This document shows, in pieces, positions 1 through 10,189 of a stretch of DNA of 64,000 nt. Source of the DNA: Sphingomonas guangdongensis (GTDB taxonomy: Bacteria > Pseudomonadota > Alphaproteobacteria > Sphingomonadales > Sphingomonadaceae). Numbering within the stretch: the stretch's first letter is position 1; each line of letters opens with the position of its first letter. A program made the position numbers and the translations under genes. The notes under the pieces were generated by a model. The model was not told the DNA's origin. It did no database searches and saw only the letters and a list, made by a program, of their open reading frames with translations. The DNA is taken from the NCBI RefSeq assembly GCF_900199185.1, contig NZ_OBMI01000003.1, forward strand, positions 806,001 to 870,000, in the 5' to 3' direction.

Positions 1-1722
<1,722 letters not shown>

Positions 1723-1729
1723 TGGCCGT

Positions 1730-1855
1730 TCGTGCCGAGTAGAGACTGAGTAGCTGCGAGGCAGCGTCGCGGAGACTCGTATTCAAGCACCTGCCCCAAG
1801 TCCTTCGATACGCCACTTCGACTTCGCTCAGCGGCTACTCAGGATGAACGGTTAA
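1730..1855. repeat. sphingomonad-type intergenic palindromic repeat, copy 1 (downstream of valS)
   Basis: An imperfect long inverted repeat. The left end cgttcgtgccgagtag matches, inverted, the right end ctactcaggatgaacg, and the inner arm contains acttcgacttcgctcagc. The same words occur at 4612-4713 on the other side of valS. It can fold into a long stem and lies between the convergent lipid kinase and valS, so it may act as a bidirectional terminator or mRNA stabiliser. No coding potential. Confidence 0.8.
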
Positions 1856-1859
1856 GCGA

Positions 1860-4583
1860 TCACCCTAATCGCTTGAGCGCCGCGCCCAATCGCTCCGCTT
1901 CCGCTGCCTTGTCGGCATGATCGGTGCGCGCCTTCTCCACCGCATCTGGCTTCGCGCGCTCGATGAAGCTCGCATTGCCTAGGCGACCAGCGAGCGCGTC
2001 GCGCTCCTTCTCTGCCGCCGCGATTGCCTTGGCGAGTCGCGCGCGCTCGGCAGCAAGGTCGATCACGCCTTCGAGTGGGATGACATAGGTTGCCTCATCC
2101 ACGACGATTTGCAGGGCGCCGCCCTCACCGGGCACGCCGGACGTCTGATCGACGCGCGCCATGCGGGCGAGCGGCCCAGCCTGCCGCGCTAGCCGCTCGA
2201 TCGTGAGCGGTCCGGCGTCGCGGACGTGGATCGGCAGGCGCGCGCCCGGCGGCACGTTGAGCTCGGTCCGCGCGGCGCGCACTTCGCCCACCAGCCGGAT
2301 CAGCCAGTCAATCTCCTGCCCTGCCGCCGGATCAAGCGCGCGCGCGTCCGCCATGGGCCAGCGCGCGACGATCAGGTCGTACGGGCGCTCGCCCATCGCG
2401 TGCCACAGCTCCTCGGTGATGAAGGGCATGAACGGGTGGAGCAGGACCAGGATCTGGTCGAGCACCCAGCCCGCGACCGCACGTGTCTCGTCGTCGATCT
2501 GACCTTTGATCAACTCCAGGTACCAGTCGCAGAACCGACTCCAGGTGAAGTGGTAGATCGCCTCCGCCGCGGCGTCGAAGCGCAGGTCGGCGAGCGCGAG
2601 GTCGACCGTCTGGATGGTCGCCACCGCCTCGCCAATGATCCACTTGTTGACGGCGTGGACGGCGGCGGGCGGTTCCAGCGTCTGCGACGCGCCGATGCCG
2701 TTTGCCTGCGCGAAGCGGCTGGCGTTCCACAGCTTGGTCGCGAAGTTTCGGTATCCCTCGACCCGCTTCTCATCCATCTTGATGTCGCGGCCCTGGCTCT
2801 CCATCGCCGCCATGAAGAAGCGCAGCGCGTCGGCGCCGTACTCATCGATCAGGCCGAGCGGGTCGACCGTGTTGCCCTTCGACTTCGACATCTTTGACCC
2901 GTCCGCCGCGCGAACCAGGCCGTGGAGGTAGAGCTTGCGGAAGGGCACGTCGTTTAGGAAGTGCATGCCCTGCATCATCATGCGGGCATCCCAGAAGAAC
3001 AGGATGTCGAAGCCGGAGACGAGGATGTCGTTGGGGTAGCGTTTAGCGGCGGTCACGTCCGTGTCGGGCCAGCCCAGCGTCGCGAACGGCCACAGCGCAG
3101 ACGAGAACCAGGTGTCGAGCACGTCTCGGTCGCGCTGTAGCGTCACCTCACCCTTGCGGATGTCGCCGCCTTCCTCAAGGAAGATGCTGACACCCACACC
3201 GTAATACTCTTGAGCTTGCTCCAGTACGGCTTCCTCGGTTTCCGCCACGAAGACAGTACTGCCGCCTTCCGCTTCGTCGGTAGACAATACCTCCCGCTTT
3301 GGCCCGAACCATGCCGGAATGCGGTGACCCCACCACAGCTGGCGGCTGACGCACCACGGCTGGATGTTCTCCATCCAGTTGAAGAAGGTCTTCTCCCACG
3401 TCTTGGGCACGATCTGGACGCGACCGTCGCGCACCGCCTCGATCGGCGCGGTGCTGAGCGCCTTGGCGTCGACGTACCATTGGTCGGTCAGCCACGGCTC
3501 GATGACCTGGCCCGAACGGTCGCCGAACGGCGTTTGGATCGTGCGGTCCTCGACGCGGTCGAGGAACCCCGACCCATCGAGCATGTCGACGACCCGCGCG
3601 CGCGCCTCGAACCGGTCGAGCCCGAGCAGCTCCTCCGGAATGTCGCCGCACTGGACGATCCGCCCCCGCCCGTCGAGCATGTTGAGCATGTCGCGCGCTT
3701 CGATACCCGCGCGGCGGCCGACCTCGAAATCGTTGAAGTCGTGTCCCGGCGTGATCTTGACCGCGCCCGATCCGAGCGCCGGGTCGGCGTGCTCGTCGGC
3801 GATGATCGGGATCAGCCGGCCGGTGATCGGCAGGCGCACCTGGCGCCCGATCAGGGCGGTGTAGCGCTCGTCCGCCGGGTTCACCGCCACCGCCATGTCG
3901 GCGAGCATTGTTTCCGGCCGGGTGGTCGCGACCGAGATGAAGCCGCTGTCATCGGCGAGCGGATAGCGCAGGTGCCAGAACTTGCCAGCGACCTCGCGCG
4001 TCTCGACCTCCAGGTCGCTAATCGCGGTGCCCAGACCCACGTCCCAGTTCACCAGCCGCTTGTCGCGGTAGATCAGCCCGGCGCGGTGCAGCTCCACGAA
4101 CACCTTGATAACGGCGCGGCTGAAGCCCTCGTCCATCGTGAAGCGCTCGTTCGCCCAGTCCATCGAGCAGCCGAGCCGGCGCAGCTGGCGCGTGATTTCG
4201 CCACCGCTCTCCGCTTTCCACTCCCACACGCGCTGGACGAACGCCTCGCGGCTCAGGTCGGTACGCTTCTCGCCGCGCGTGTTCATCTGACGCTCGACCA
4301 CCATCTGCGTGGCGATGCCGGCGTGATCGGTCCCGACCACCCAGAGCGCGTCCTTCCCCTTCAGCCGAGCGTGGCGGACCAGGATGTCCTGCAGCGTGTT
4401 GTCGAGCGCGTGGCCGATATGAAGCGAGCCGGTGACGTTGGGCGGCGGGTTGACGATCGTCCACGGTTCGGCGCCGGGGCGTTCGGGCCGGAACAGGCCG
4501 CCTTCCTCCCAGTGCGCGTACCATTTGGCTTCGATGACGGCGGGGTCGAAGGTCTTGGCGAGTTCGGTCATGAGGGCGCGCAT
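1860..4583 (-). CDS. valS: valine--tRNA ligase
   Basis: ValS charges tRNA-Val with valine in the cytoplasm; class I synthetase of 907 residues, normal for the family. The HIGH signature appears as GSLHIGHA near residue 54 after PPPNVT, and the KMSKS loop as KMSKSKGN near residue 565. The editing domain lies between them, and a C-terminal Ala/Glu/Lys-rich coiled-coil arm ([19 protein letters not shown]) ends the protein. ATG 4583 is preceded by GAGGAGG with six bases of spacing, which favours it over the ATG four codons later. Palindromic repeats flank the gene on both sides. Certain identification. Confidence 0.98.
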   Translation of the reverse strand: MRALMTELAKTFDPAVIEAKWYAHWEEGGLFRPERPGAEPWTIVNPPPNVTGSLHIGHALDNTLQDILVRHARLKGKDALWVVGTDHAGIATQMVVERQMNTRGEKRTDLSREAFVQRVWEWKAESGGEITRQLRRLGCSMDWANERFTMDEGFSRAVIKVFVELHRAGLIYRDKRLVNWDVGLGTAISDLEVETREVAGKFWHLRYPLADDSGFISVATTRPETMLADMAVAVNPADERYTALIGRQVRLPITGRLIPIIADEHADPALGSGAVKITPGHDFNDFEVGRRAGIEARDMLNMLDGRGRIVQCGDIPEELLGLDRFEARARVVDMLDGSGFLDRVEDRTIQTPFGDRSGQVIEPWLTDQWYVDAKALSTAPIEAVRDGRVQIVPKTWEKTFFNWMENIQPWCVSRQLWWGHRIPAWFGPKREVLSTDEAEGGSTVFVAETEEAVLEQAQEYYGVGVSIFLEEGGDIRKGEVTLQRDRDVLDTWFSSALWPFATLGWPDTDVTAAKRYPNDILVSGFDILFFWDARMMMQGMHFLNDVPFRKLYLHGLVRAADGSKMSKSKGNTVDPLGLIDEYGADALRFFMAAMESQGRDIKMDEKRVEGYRNFATKLWNASRFAQANGIGASQTLEPPAAVHAVNKWIIGEAVATIQTVDLALADLRFDAAAEAIYHFTWSRFCDWYLELIKGQIDDETRAVAGWVLDQILVLLHPFMPFITEELWHAMGERPYDLIVARWPMADARALDPAAGQEIDWLIRLVGEVRAARTELNVPPGARLPIHVRDAGPLTIERLARQAGPLARMARVDQTSGVPGEGGALQIVVDEATYVIPLEGVIDLAAERARLAKAIAAAEKERDALAGRLGNASFIERAKPDAVEKARTDHADKAAEAERLGAALKRLG

Positions 4584-4611
4584 AAGCGACCTCCTCGCTA
4601 CAATAAACCAC

Positions 4612-4713
4612 CGTTCGTACTGAGTAGCGGCTGAGCGAAGTCGAAGACGCGTATCGAAGCATCCTACGATACAGAGCCTTCGCCTCCGCTCAGTCTCCTA
4701 CTCAGGACGAAGG
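4612..4713. repeat. sphingomonad-type intergenic palindromic repeat, copy 2 (upstream of valS)
   Basis: Second copy of the repeat at 1730-1855. The left arm cgttcgtactgagtagcggc plus tgagcgaagtcgaag is answered by ctccgctcagtctcctactc and aggacgaagg at the right. The stop codon and last residues (SSLRPE) of the S9 peptidase gene lie inside its right arm, so the element has invaded or replaced the 3' end of that gene. Confidence 0.8.
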
Positions 4714-6761
4714 GAGCTTGCAGCTCTACCCGTCCACCGCCCCAGCCAGCCCAGCACCTCGCCGTACCACTGGCGCGAGTTTCTCGGCTTGAGGACCCAG
4801 TGGTTCTCGTCCGGGAACACGATGAGCCGTGACGGGATCTCGCGTCGCTGGAGCGCGGTGAAGGTGGCGAGGCCCTGCGTGTAGGGGATGCGGAAGTCGC
4901 GCTCGCCGGTAATGACCAGCATCGGCGAACGCCACTGCGCGACGTGGTTGACGGGGTTCCAGCGCTCGAACGCGGCCGGATCCTCGAAGTACGCCTTGCC
5001 GCCGTGCTCCCACTCGTCGAACCACAGCTCCTCGGTCTCGTACGCCATGGCGCGCGCGTCGAAGACGCCATCGTGCTGGACCAGGCACTTGAAGCGGTCT
5101 GCCCAGTTGCCCGCGATCCAGTTGACCATGTAGCCGCCGTAGGAGGCGCCGAGCGCGCAGGCGTTGCCGGTGTCGGCCCAGGCGAAGCGCTCGCCCGCCG
5201 CCGCCAACCCCTTCTGCAGGTCCTCGAGCGGCCACCCGCCCCAGTTGTTGCGGATCGCATCGGTGAAAGCTTGGCCGTAGCCGGTGGACCCGTGAAAATC
5301 GACGAAGACGGTCGCGTAGCCCGCACCGGTGAACAGCGCGGGGTTCCAGCGGTACGACCAGCCGTTGCTCATCGATCCTTGCGGCCCACCGTGGATGATG
5401 AACGCGACCGGTGCCTTTGCGCCCGCGGCTAGCCCGGCGGGCTTGAGGGCATAGCCCCACACCTTGTCGCCGTTCGCGCCGGTGAAGCTGAAGTGATTGA
5501 CTTCCGGCCATTCGATGCCGGCGAGCTTCGCGGCGTTGACGCGGGTCAGCTGCACGGGCTTGCCGCGCCCTCGCGCCATCCAGAAGTCGTCGGGGGCGAC
5601 CAGACTGTTCGACGCAAAGACCACCCCGCCCGCGGTCGGCGCGACCATCGAGACATGCCCTTCCTGAGTCAGGCGCGTCACCTTGCCGGAAGTGACGTCG
5701 ACGCCGAACAGCGGCGCCTCGCCCGTGTCGTCGGCGGTGACGTAGATGGTGCGGCTGTCGGGTGCCCAAGCGATCGAGCTCGCCGAGCGGTCCCAAGCCT
5801 CGGTCAGTGCCCGCACCTCGCCGGTTGCGAGGTTACGCAGCATAACGGTCAGCTTGTCGGCCTCGTAGCCGGCGCGCTTCATCGCCGCCCAGGCTAGCCA
5901 CCTGCCGTCCGGCGAGACGGACGGGAACGTGTCGGTCGCGTCGTTGTCGGCGCTCAGGTTGGTCGGCGCGGCCGATCCGTCGGCGGGTGCGGCAAAAATG
6001 TCGAGGTTGGTCGACGTCGCCTCGATCCGCCCTGCCTCGCGCAGCGCGAAGTAGACGGTCCGGCCGTCCGCGCTCCACGCAATCTCCTCCGTGCCGCCGA
6101 ACGGCTTGGACGGGGTGTCGCCTGCGAGCTGGCCGACGATCGGCGTGCCCCAGCCACTGGCGACACCGCCGGCGAGCGGCAGGACGAAGATCTGCGAGCG
6201 GTCGCCGGTTGCCCACGCATCCCAGTGACGGACGAACAGCTGATCGTAGATGCGGGCGGAGCCGACGTTCGGGTCGCGCTTGACCTGCGGCTGCTCCAGG
6301 CTCGGCGCGCCGGGCTTGCGATCGGCAAAGACCAGCAGCTTGTCGAGCGTCGGAGCGACCCTGAACCCGCCGATCCCGCCGGGGATGCTGGTCACCTGCC
6401 GCGCTGCGCCGCCCGCAAGCGGCACGGACCAGACATTGTCGTCACCGCCCTTGTCCGACAGGAAATAGACGGTGCCGTCGCTGCCGATCTCGGGTGCGGT
6501 CTCGTTCACCTCCGCCTCCGCCGCGAGCTTCTGCGGCGCCGCGTTGCGGGTCCGCAGATCGAGCCGCCACAGGTCGAACCGGCCACGATTGTTAGCGAGA
6601 TCGGTCTCGCGCTGCTGCCAAACCAACCAGCGCCCGTCCTTCGACACGGCCGGCGCGCCGACCCGCGACAGGGTTGTGACGTCCTTGATCGTGAGGGTGC
6701 GGGCAGCGGCGGGAACGGCGGCGAGCGAGAGGCCGGCAGCGGCCCAGAACAGCGACTTCAT
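4698..6761 (-). CDS. exported S9-family (prolyl oligopeptidase-like) serine peptidase
   Basis: A 687-residue peptidase of the S9 family, predicted periplasmic: a Sec signal peptide (MKSLFWAAAGLSLAAVPAAA) is followed by a WD40/TolB-like beta-propeller over roughly residues 30-410 and an alpha/beta-hydrolase domain. The catalytic triad is readable: Ser in GASYGGY (about residue 539), Asp in GERDFRI (about 619) and His in ENHW (about 651). It probably cleaves dipeptides or acyl-amino acids from short peptides. It sits between valS and popZ, which are adjacent in many relatives. The last residues (SSLRPE-stop) are encoded by an intergenic repeat. Confidence 0.92.
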   Translation of the reverse strand: MKSLFWAAAGLSLAAVPAAARTLTIKDVTTLSRVGAPAVSKDGRWLVWQQRETDLANNRGRFDLWRLDLRTRNAAPQKLAAEAEVNETAPEIGSDGTVYFLSDKGGDDNVWSVPLAGGAARQVTSIPGGIGGFRVAPTLDKLLVFADRKPGAPSLEQPQVKRDPNVGSARIYDQLFVRHWDAWATGDRSQIFVLPLAGGVASGWGTPIVGQLAGDTPSKPFGGTEEIAWSADGRTVYFALREAGRIEATSTNLDIFAAPADGSAAPTNLSADNDATDTFPSVSPDGRWLAWAAMKRAGYEADKLTVMLRNLATGEVRALTEAWDRSASSIAWAPDSRTIYVTADDTGEAPLFGVDVTSGKVTRLTQEGHVSMVAPTAGGVVFASNSLVAPDDFWMARGRGKPVQLTRVNAAKLAGIEWPEVNHFSFTGANGDKVWGYALKPAGLAAGAKAPVAFIIHGGPQGSMSNGWSYRWNPALFTGAGYATVFVDFHGSTGYGQAFTDAIRNNWGGWPLEDLQKGLAAAGERFAWADTGNACALGASYGGYMVNWIAGNWADRFKCLVQHDGVFDARAMAYETEELWFDEWEHGGKAYFEDPAAFERWNPVNHVAQWRSPMLVITGERDFRIPYTQGLATFTALQRREIPSRLIVFPDENHWVLKPRNSRQWYGEVLGWLGRWTGRAASSLRPE

Positions 6762-6801
6762 GGCCGCGGAGCGTAGATCAACGCGCCCGCGCGACGCAAC
6801 C

Positions 6802-7338
6802 TTACCGGCCGGAGATGCGCGCGATCTCCCGCGCGACCATCGTCTCCACGATGCCGGGCAAATTCTGGTCCAGCCACTCGCGCAGCATCGGGCGGAGCAG
6901 TTCGCGGACCAGCCCCTCGAGCGTATCGGAACCGGCCAGGTCGGGCTTTACGATCAGGCGCGAGAGCGCCTCCAGCGAGCCGCGGCTCACCTCCGCGGTG
7001 CTGGGCGAGAGGATGCCGTCGGCACCCGCGACAGGCGGCGTTGCCGGCGCCGGCTGCTCACGGGCTGGCTCCGGCTGCGGTCGCGATTCCGGCTCGTACG
7101 CGGCAGGCGGCGGCGTCTCGTCGACCGGGTCGCGGACGATCGCGCGCGGGGTCGGTGCGACTGCCGGGAACGGGACACGCTCGTTGAGTTCGAGCACTTC
7201 GTCGGCGCTGTCGCGGACAGCCGACTTGCCGGGGCGGCGCGGCCTGGCCGCGCCTGGCGCGGACTCACTCTCTTCAATCACGCGTTTAATGGAGGACAGG
7301 ATTTCCTCCATCGTCGGTTCGTTGCTGACGTCCCCCAT
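6802..7338 (-). CDS. popZ: DUF2497 / PopZ-family polar organizing protein
   Basis: A 178-residue protein with the PopZ/DUF2497 layout: N-terminal helix EPTMEEILSSIKRVIEE, a central Pro/Glu/Arg-rich disordered spacer (residues ~35-115), and a C-terminal assembly region ending in LRPMLREWLDQNLPGIVE and REIARISGR. In Caulobacter PopZ makes a polar scaffold that anchors ParB and regulators. The start is ATG 7338, preceded by AGG seven bases upstream. It follows tolC, which matches the conserved pcm-tolC-popZ-valS order except for the inserted peptidase. Family is clear; functional equivalence to Caulobacter PopZ is inferred. Confidence 0.85.
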   Translation of the reverse strand: MGDVSNEPTMEEILSSIKRVIEESESAPGAARPRRPGKSAVRDSADEVLELNERVPFPAVAPTPRAIVRDPVDETPPPAAYEPESRPQPEPAREQPAPATPPVAGADGILSPSTAEVSRGSLEALSRLIVKPDLAGSDTLEGLVRELLRPMLREWLDQNLPGIVETMVAREIARISGR

Positions 7339-7367
7339 GCTCGAACCTGCGCGCCTGTCGATCGTGG

Positions 7368-8888
7368 TTAAGGCCGCACACCTGATCGAAGCGCGGGGGT
7401 GCTGTCAACCGGCCGCTGCAGCGCGGGATCGCTGAGCGTCGGGTCGGCGGTGACCGCGGGTGTCTGCGGCGCGGTGTCGTTGGTGCGGGTCGCAATCGGA
7501 TCGGCTGGCCGGTCGTCGCGCCAGTCGTTCAGGCGCCGGCGATTGCGCTCGTAACTGACGGTCGGATCGTAGAGCGGCCCGCCCTCGAGCCCCAGGTCAC
7601 GCGCCTCCGCCCGACCCATCGCGGCCAGCAGCGCGAAGCCCGCGACGTACGCGTTGCGCCGCGCGCTCACCAGCGTGACCTGCGAGTTCAGCAGCTCCTG
7701 CTCGGCGTTGAGGATGTCGAGGATCGTGCGGGTGCCGACGCTGTTCTCGGCCCGAACGCCCTCCAAGCTCAACTTGTTGGCATTGACCGCGATCTCGCTG
7801 CTTTCGATCACGCGCAGCGACGACTGCCAGTTGGCGAACGCGGAGCGGGCCTGCGCGATCACCGTGCGCTCGGTGCCGGTCGTCAGCTCGACCGCCTGAG
7901 CCTCGCGGGCCTGCGCCTGGCGGACCTGCGCCCCGATCCGCCCGCCCTGGAACAGCGGCAGCGACAGGTTGACGCCCCCGGTCAGTCCGATCGAGTCGTT
8001 GCGGAAGCCGGCAAGCGCGGCGGCATTGCCGACCGATCCCAGATAGTTCTGGTACGCGGTGCCCACGCTGACGCTGACCCGTGGCAGGCGATTGGAGCGT
8101 GCGACGTCCACGTCGAAGCGGGTTGCCTGGCGCTGCTGCTGGGCGGCCTGCAGGTTCGGATTGTTGTCGATCGCGACCGTTACCGCCGCCGTGGGATCGC
8201 CCGGCAGGTTGGGAAGCGGCGGCGGCGGTGCGAGCGTGCCCGGCGGTGAGCCGACGACGCGGATATAGTTCTCTCGGCTCGCGACAAGCGTCGCCTCCAC
8301 CGTCCGCAGCTGGCCCTGTGCGAGCGCCAGTCGCGCCTCCGACTGGGCGACGTCGGTACGGGTGAGGTCGCCGACCTCGAACCGGTCGCGCGCGGCCTGG
8401 AGGTTGGTTTCCAGCACGCGCACGTTCAGCTGGTTGAGACGCACGATTGCCTCGTCGCGGATCACGTCGTTGTAGACGCCTACCACCTGGGTGAAGAGGT
8501 CGGCCTCCGTGCCGCGCAGCAGCGATCGACCGGCCTCCACCCGCGTCTCGGCCGCGCGCACCGTGTTGCGGACCGCGCCGCCGGTGTAGACGGGCACGCT
8601 GAGGTCGACCCGAGCGGTCGTATTTCGCAGCGGCCCGGTCCCGCCGGCCGAATCGTACAGGTTCTCCGTATAGCCGCCACCCGACGTCACGCCCGGCAGT
8701 CCGGCGGCACGGGCGATCGGCACGCCCTCATCGGTCGCGCGCAAGTTGGCGCGCTCCGCGGTGATAGTGGGATTGGTCTCGTACGCCTTGATCAGTGCGT
8801 CGCGCAGCGTCTCGGTCGGCGCGGTCTGCGCCGCGGCGGGGGCGCCGGCCATGAAGACCAGCGCCGTTCCCGCAAGGAGATGGTTCAT
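7368..8888 (-). CDS. tolC: TolC family outer-membrane channel protein
   Basis: Outer-membrane export duct used by type I secretion and RND/ABC efflux systems. The 506-residue product has a signal peptide (MNHLLAGTALVFMAGAPAAAQ), then two OEP repeats: the first begins LRDALIKAYETNPTITAERA, with RDRFEVGDLTRTDVAQSEA as the typical TolC helix, and the second begins near VAIDNNPNLQAAQQQRQA and includes ARSAFANWQSS and VGTRTILDILNAEQEL. A Pro/Thr/Asp-rich tail of about 80 residues follows. It lies eight bases after the pcm-like gene, on the same strand and in a likely operon. Confidence 0.93.
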   Translation of the reverse strand: MNHLLAGTALVFMAGAPAAAQTAPTETLRDALIKAYETNPTITAERANLRATDEGVPIARAAGLPGVTSGGGYTENLYDSAGGTGPLRNTTARVDLSVPVYTGGAVRNTVRAAETRVEAGRSLLRGTEADLFTQVVGVYNDVIRDEAIVRLNQLNVRVLETNLQAARDRFEVGDLTRTDVAQSEARLALAQGQLRTVEATLVASRENYIRVVGSPPGTLAPPPPLPNLPGDPTAAVTVAIDNNPNLQAAQQQRQATRFDVDVARSNRLPRVSVSVGTAYQNYLGSVGNAAALAGFRNDSIGLTGGVNLSLPLFQGGRIGAQVRQAQAREAQAVELTTGTERTVIAQARSAFANWQSSLRVIESSEIAVNANKLSLEGVRAENSVGTRTILDILNAEQELLNSQVTLVSARRNAYVAGFALLAAMGRAEARDLGLEGGPLYDPTVSYERNRRRLNDWRDDRPADPIATRTNDTAPQTPAVTADPTLSDPALQRPVDSTPALRSGVRP

Positions 8889-8896
8889 GGAATGCC

Positions 8897-9562
8897 TTAA
8901 AAGGTGAAGGCGCGCGGCCGGGCGAACCCGGGCAGCACCACGCAGTCGATATCGGCAAAGGGCAGCAGGGCGAAGCCGTTCGTGCTGCGCGCACCCCGCG
9001 CGAGCTTGGCGACACCGCGATCGACCACGCCGGAGACGATCCGGCCGCCGGCGTGGACCTGTGCCACCAACGCCTCCGGCAACTCCTCGACCGCGCCGTC
9101 CACCACCAGCGCGTCGAAGGGCGCGTGGTCGGGCGCGCCGGCCTTCAGCGACGCCTCGACAACCGTGACGTTCGGCCAGTCAGCCAGGTTCGCCCGGGCG
9201 CGCTCGGCGAGCACCGCATCCTCCTCGACCGCGACCACCGTCGCCGCGATCTCGGCCAGCACGGCGGCCGTGTAGCCGCCGGCCGCACCGATCAGTAGCA
9301 CCTTGTCGGTCGGCTCAATCGCCGCCTCCGTCAGCAACCGCCCGGTCGCGAGCGGCGTGTTCTGCTGGCGCCCGCCGGGAAGCGGCAGCGGCCGGTCGCG
9401 GTACGCCATCTCGGCGTTCGCCTCCCCCACGTAGCGCTCGCGCGGGATGGTCGACATCGCCGCAATCACCCGCGCGTCGTTGACGGCGGTGGTGCGCAGC
9501 TGGCTCGCCACCATCGCGTGGCGGGCGTGCTCGGTGACGCTGGGGGTGCTCGTGTCCATCAT
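8897..9562 (-). CDS. protein-L-isoaspartate O-methyltransferase family protein
   Basis: A 221-residue class I SAM methyltransferase of the PCMT family. Visible are ARHAMVASQLR, the IPRERYVGE segment, TGRLLTEAAI, the SAM motif VLLIGAAGGYTAAVLAEIA (about residue 92) and VVAVEEDAVLAERAR. This tolC-linked branch is often annotated PCMT-like, and whether it repairs isoaspartate is not proven. Two adjacent ATGs (9562, 9559) share the AAGGGA ribosome site; the second has the better spacing. It is probably the first gene of the pcm-tolC-popZ group. Confidence 0.85.
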   Translation of the reverse strand: MMDTSTPSVTEHARHAMVASQLRTTAVNDARVIAAMSTIPRERYVGEANAEMAYRDRPLPLPGGRQQNTPLATGRLLTEAAIEPTDKVLLIGAAGGYTAAVLAEIAATVVAVEEDAVLAERARANLADWPNVTVVEASLKAGAPDHAPFDALVVDGAVEELPEALVAQVHAGGRIVSGVVDRGVAKLARGARSTNGFALLPFADIDCVVLPGFARPRAFTF

Positions 9563-9681
9563 GTCCCTTGCTGTCGCACAACTGTGTTAGTGTTGCAATA
9601 CAGTAGTTGCTGGTTCCAGACCTAGCGCGTGCGGCGCGGGCCGCCAAGCAACATGCGTTTACAATCGGAAGCGCCGCCGCG

Positions 9682-9755
9682 TGGAGGCCCGAGCCGGAAT
9701 CGAACCGGCGTGCACGGATTTGCAGTCCGCTGCGTCACCACTCCGCCATCGGGCC
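9682..9755 (-). tRNA. tRNA-Cys (anticodon GCA)
   Basis: Complete cloverleaf on the minus strand. The acceptor 5' GGCCCGA (9755-9749) pairs with TCGGGCC (9692-9686), discriminator U, and CCA is encoded at 9684-9682. The anticodon loop CTGCAAA gives GCA, and the T arm reads CCGGTTCGATTCCGG. Length is 74 nt with CCA. The gene for its synthetase, cysS, starts about 430 bp away on the other strand. Confidence 0.97.
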
Positions 9756-9774
9756 TCGGTGCGGTGGAGGGGGG

Positions 9775-9803
9775 CAGATGCGCGGCAGGACCTGACCTGT
9801 CAA
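9775..9803 (-). promoter_or_regulatory. candidate promoter of tRNA-Cys
   Basis: On the minus strand a consensus -35 TTGACA (9803-9798) is followed after 17 bases by CATCTG (9780-9775), about 20 bases before the tRNA. The -35 is perfect; the -10 is weak. Confidence 0.5.
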
Positions 9804-9870
9804 GGCGCGGGTGATTGCGCAGGCGGTGTCCCCGCGGCTAGGGGCGCGGTGCGGCGCGAGGGAGAGTGCG

Positions 9871-10149
9871 ATGCATGACGATCTGCTGGTCACGCGCGGG
9901 GACGGGCTGCTGGAGGCGGAAGTCGACGGCGAGCTGATGGGACTGCACATCGAGCGTGGTCAGGCCTACGGCTTCAATCCCACCGCCACGCGGATCTGGG
10001 GGCTGATCGCCGCACCGCAGACCGTCACGCAGTTGTGCGAGACGCTGTCCGCCGAGTACGAGATCGAGCCCGACGAGGTCCGCGGCGACGTGCTGGCGCT
10101 GCTGCGCGATCTGGAGGGTGAAGGGCTGGTCACGCTGACCCCGGCCTGA
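9871..10149 (+). CDS. PqqD-family (RRE-type) peptide-binding protein, orphan
   Basis: A 92-residue protein with the PqqD fold: an N-terminal strand VDGELMGLHIERGQAYGFN, the hallmark NPTATRIWGLI helix, and a C-terminal winged-helix part (TVTQLCETLSAEYE, VRGDVLALLRDLEGEGLV). PqqD proteins and RiPP recognition elements hand leader peptides to modifying enzymes such as radical-SAM or lasso-peptide proteins. No such enzyme or precursor is visible within the window, so its partner is unknown. I chose ATG 9871 because the domain starts there. It is followed 40 bp later by cysS on the same strand. Confidence 0.82.
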   Translation: MHDDLLVTRGDGLLEAEVDGELMGLHIERGQAYGFNPTATRIWGLIAAPQTVTQLCETLSAEYEIEPDEVRGDVLALLRDLEGEGLVTLTPA

Positions 10150-10189
10150 GCGCTTGGCGCGCCGGGTGCGCGGCGGTAGACGCCGGCCC

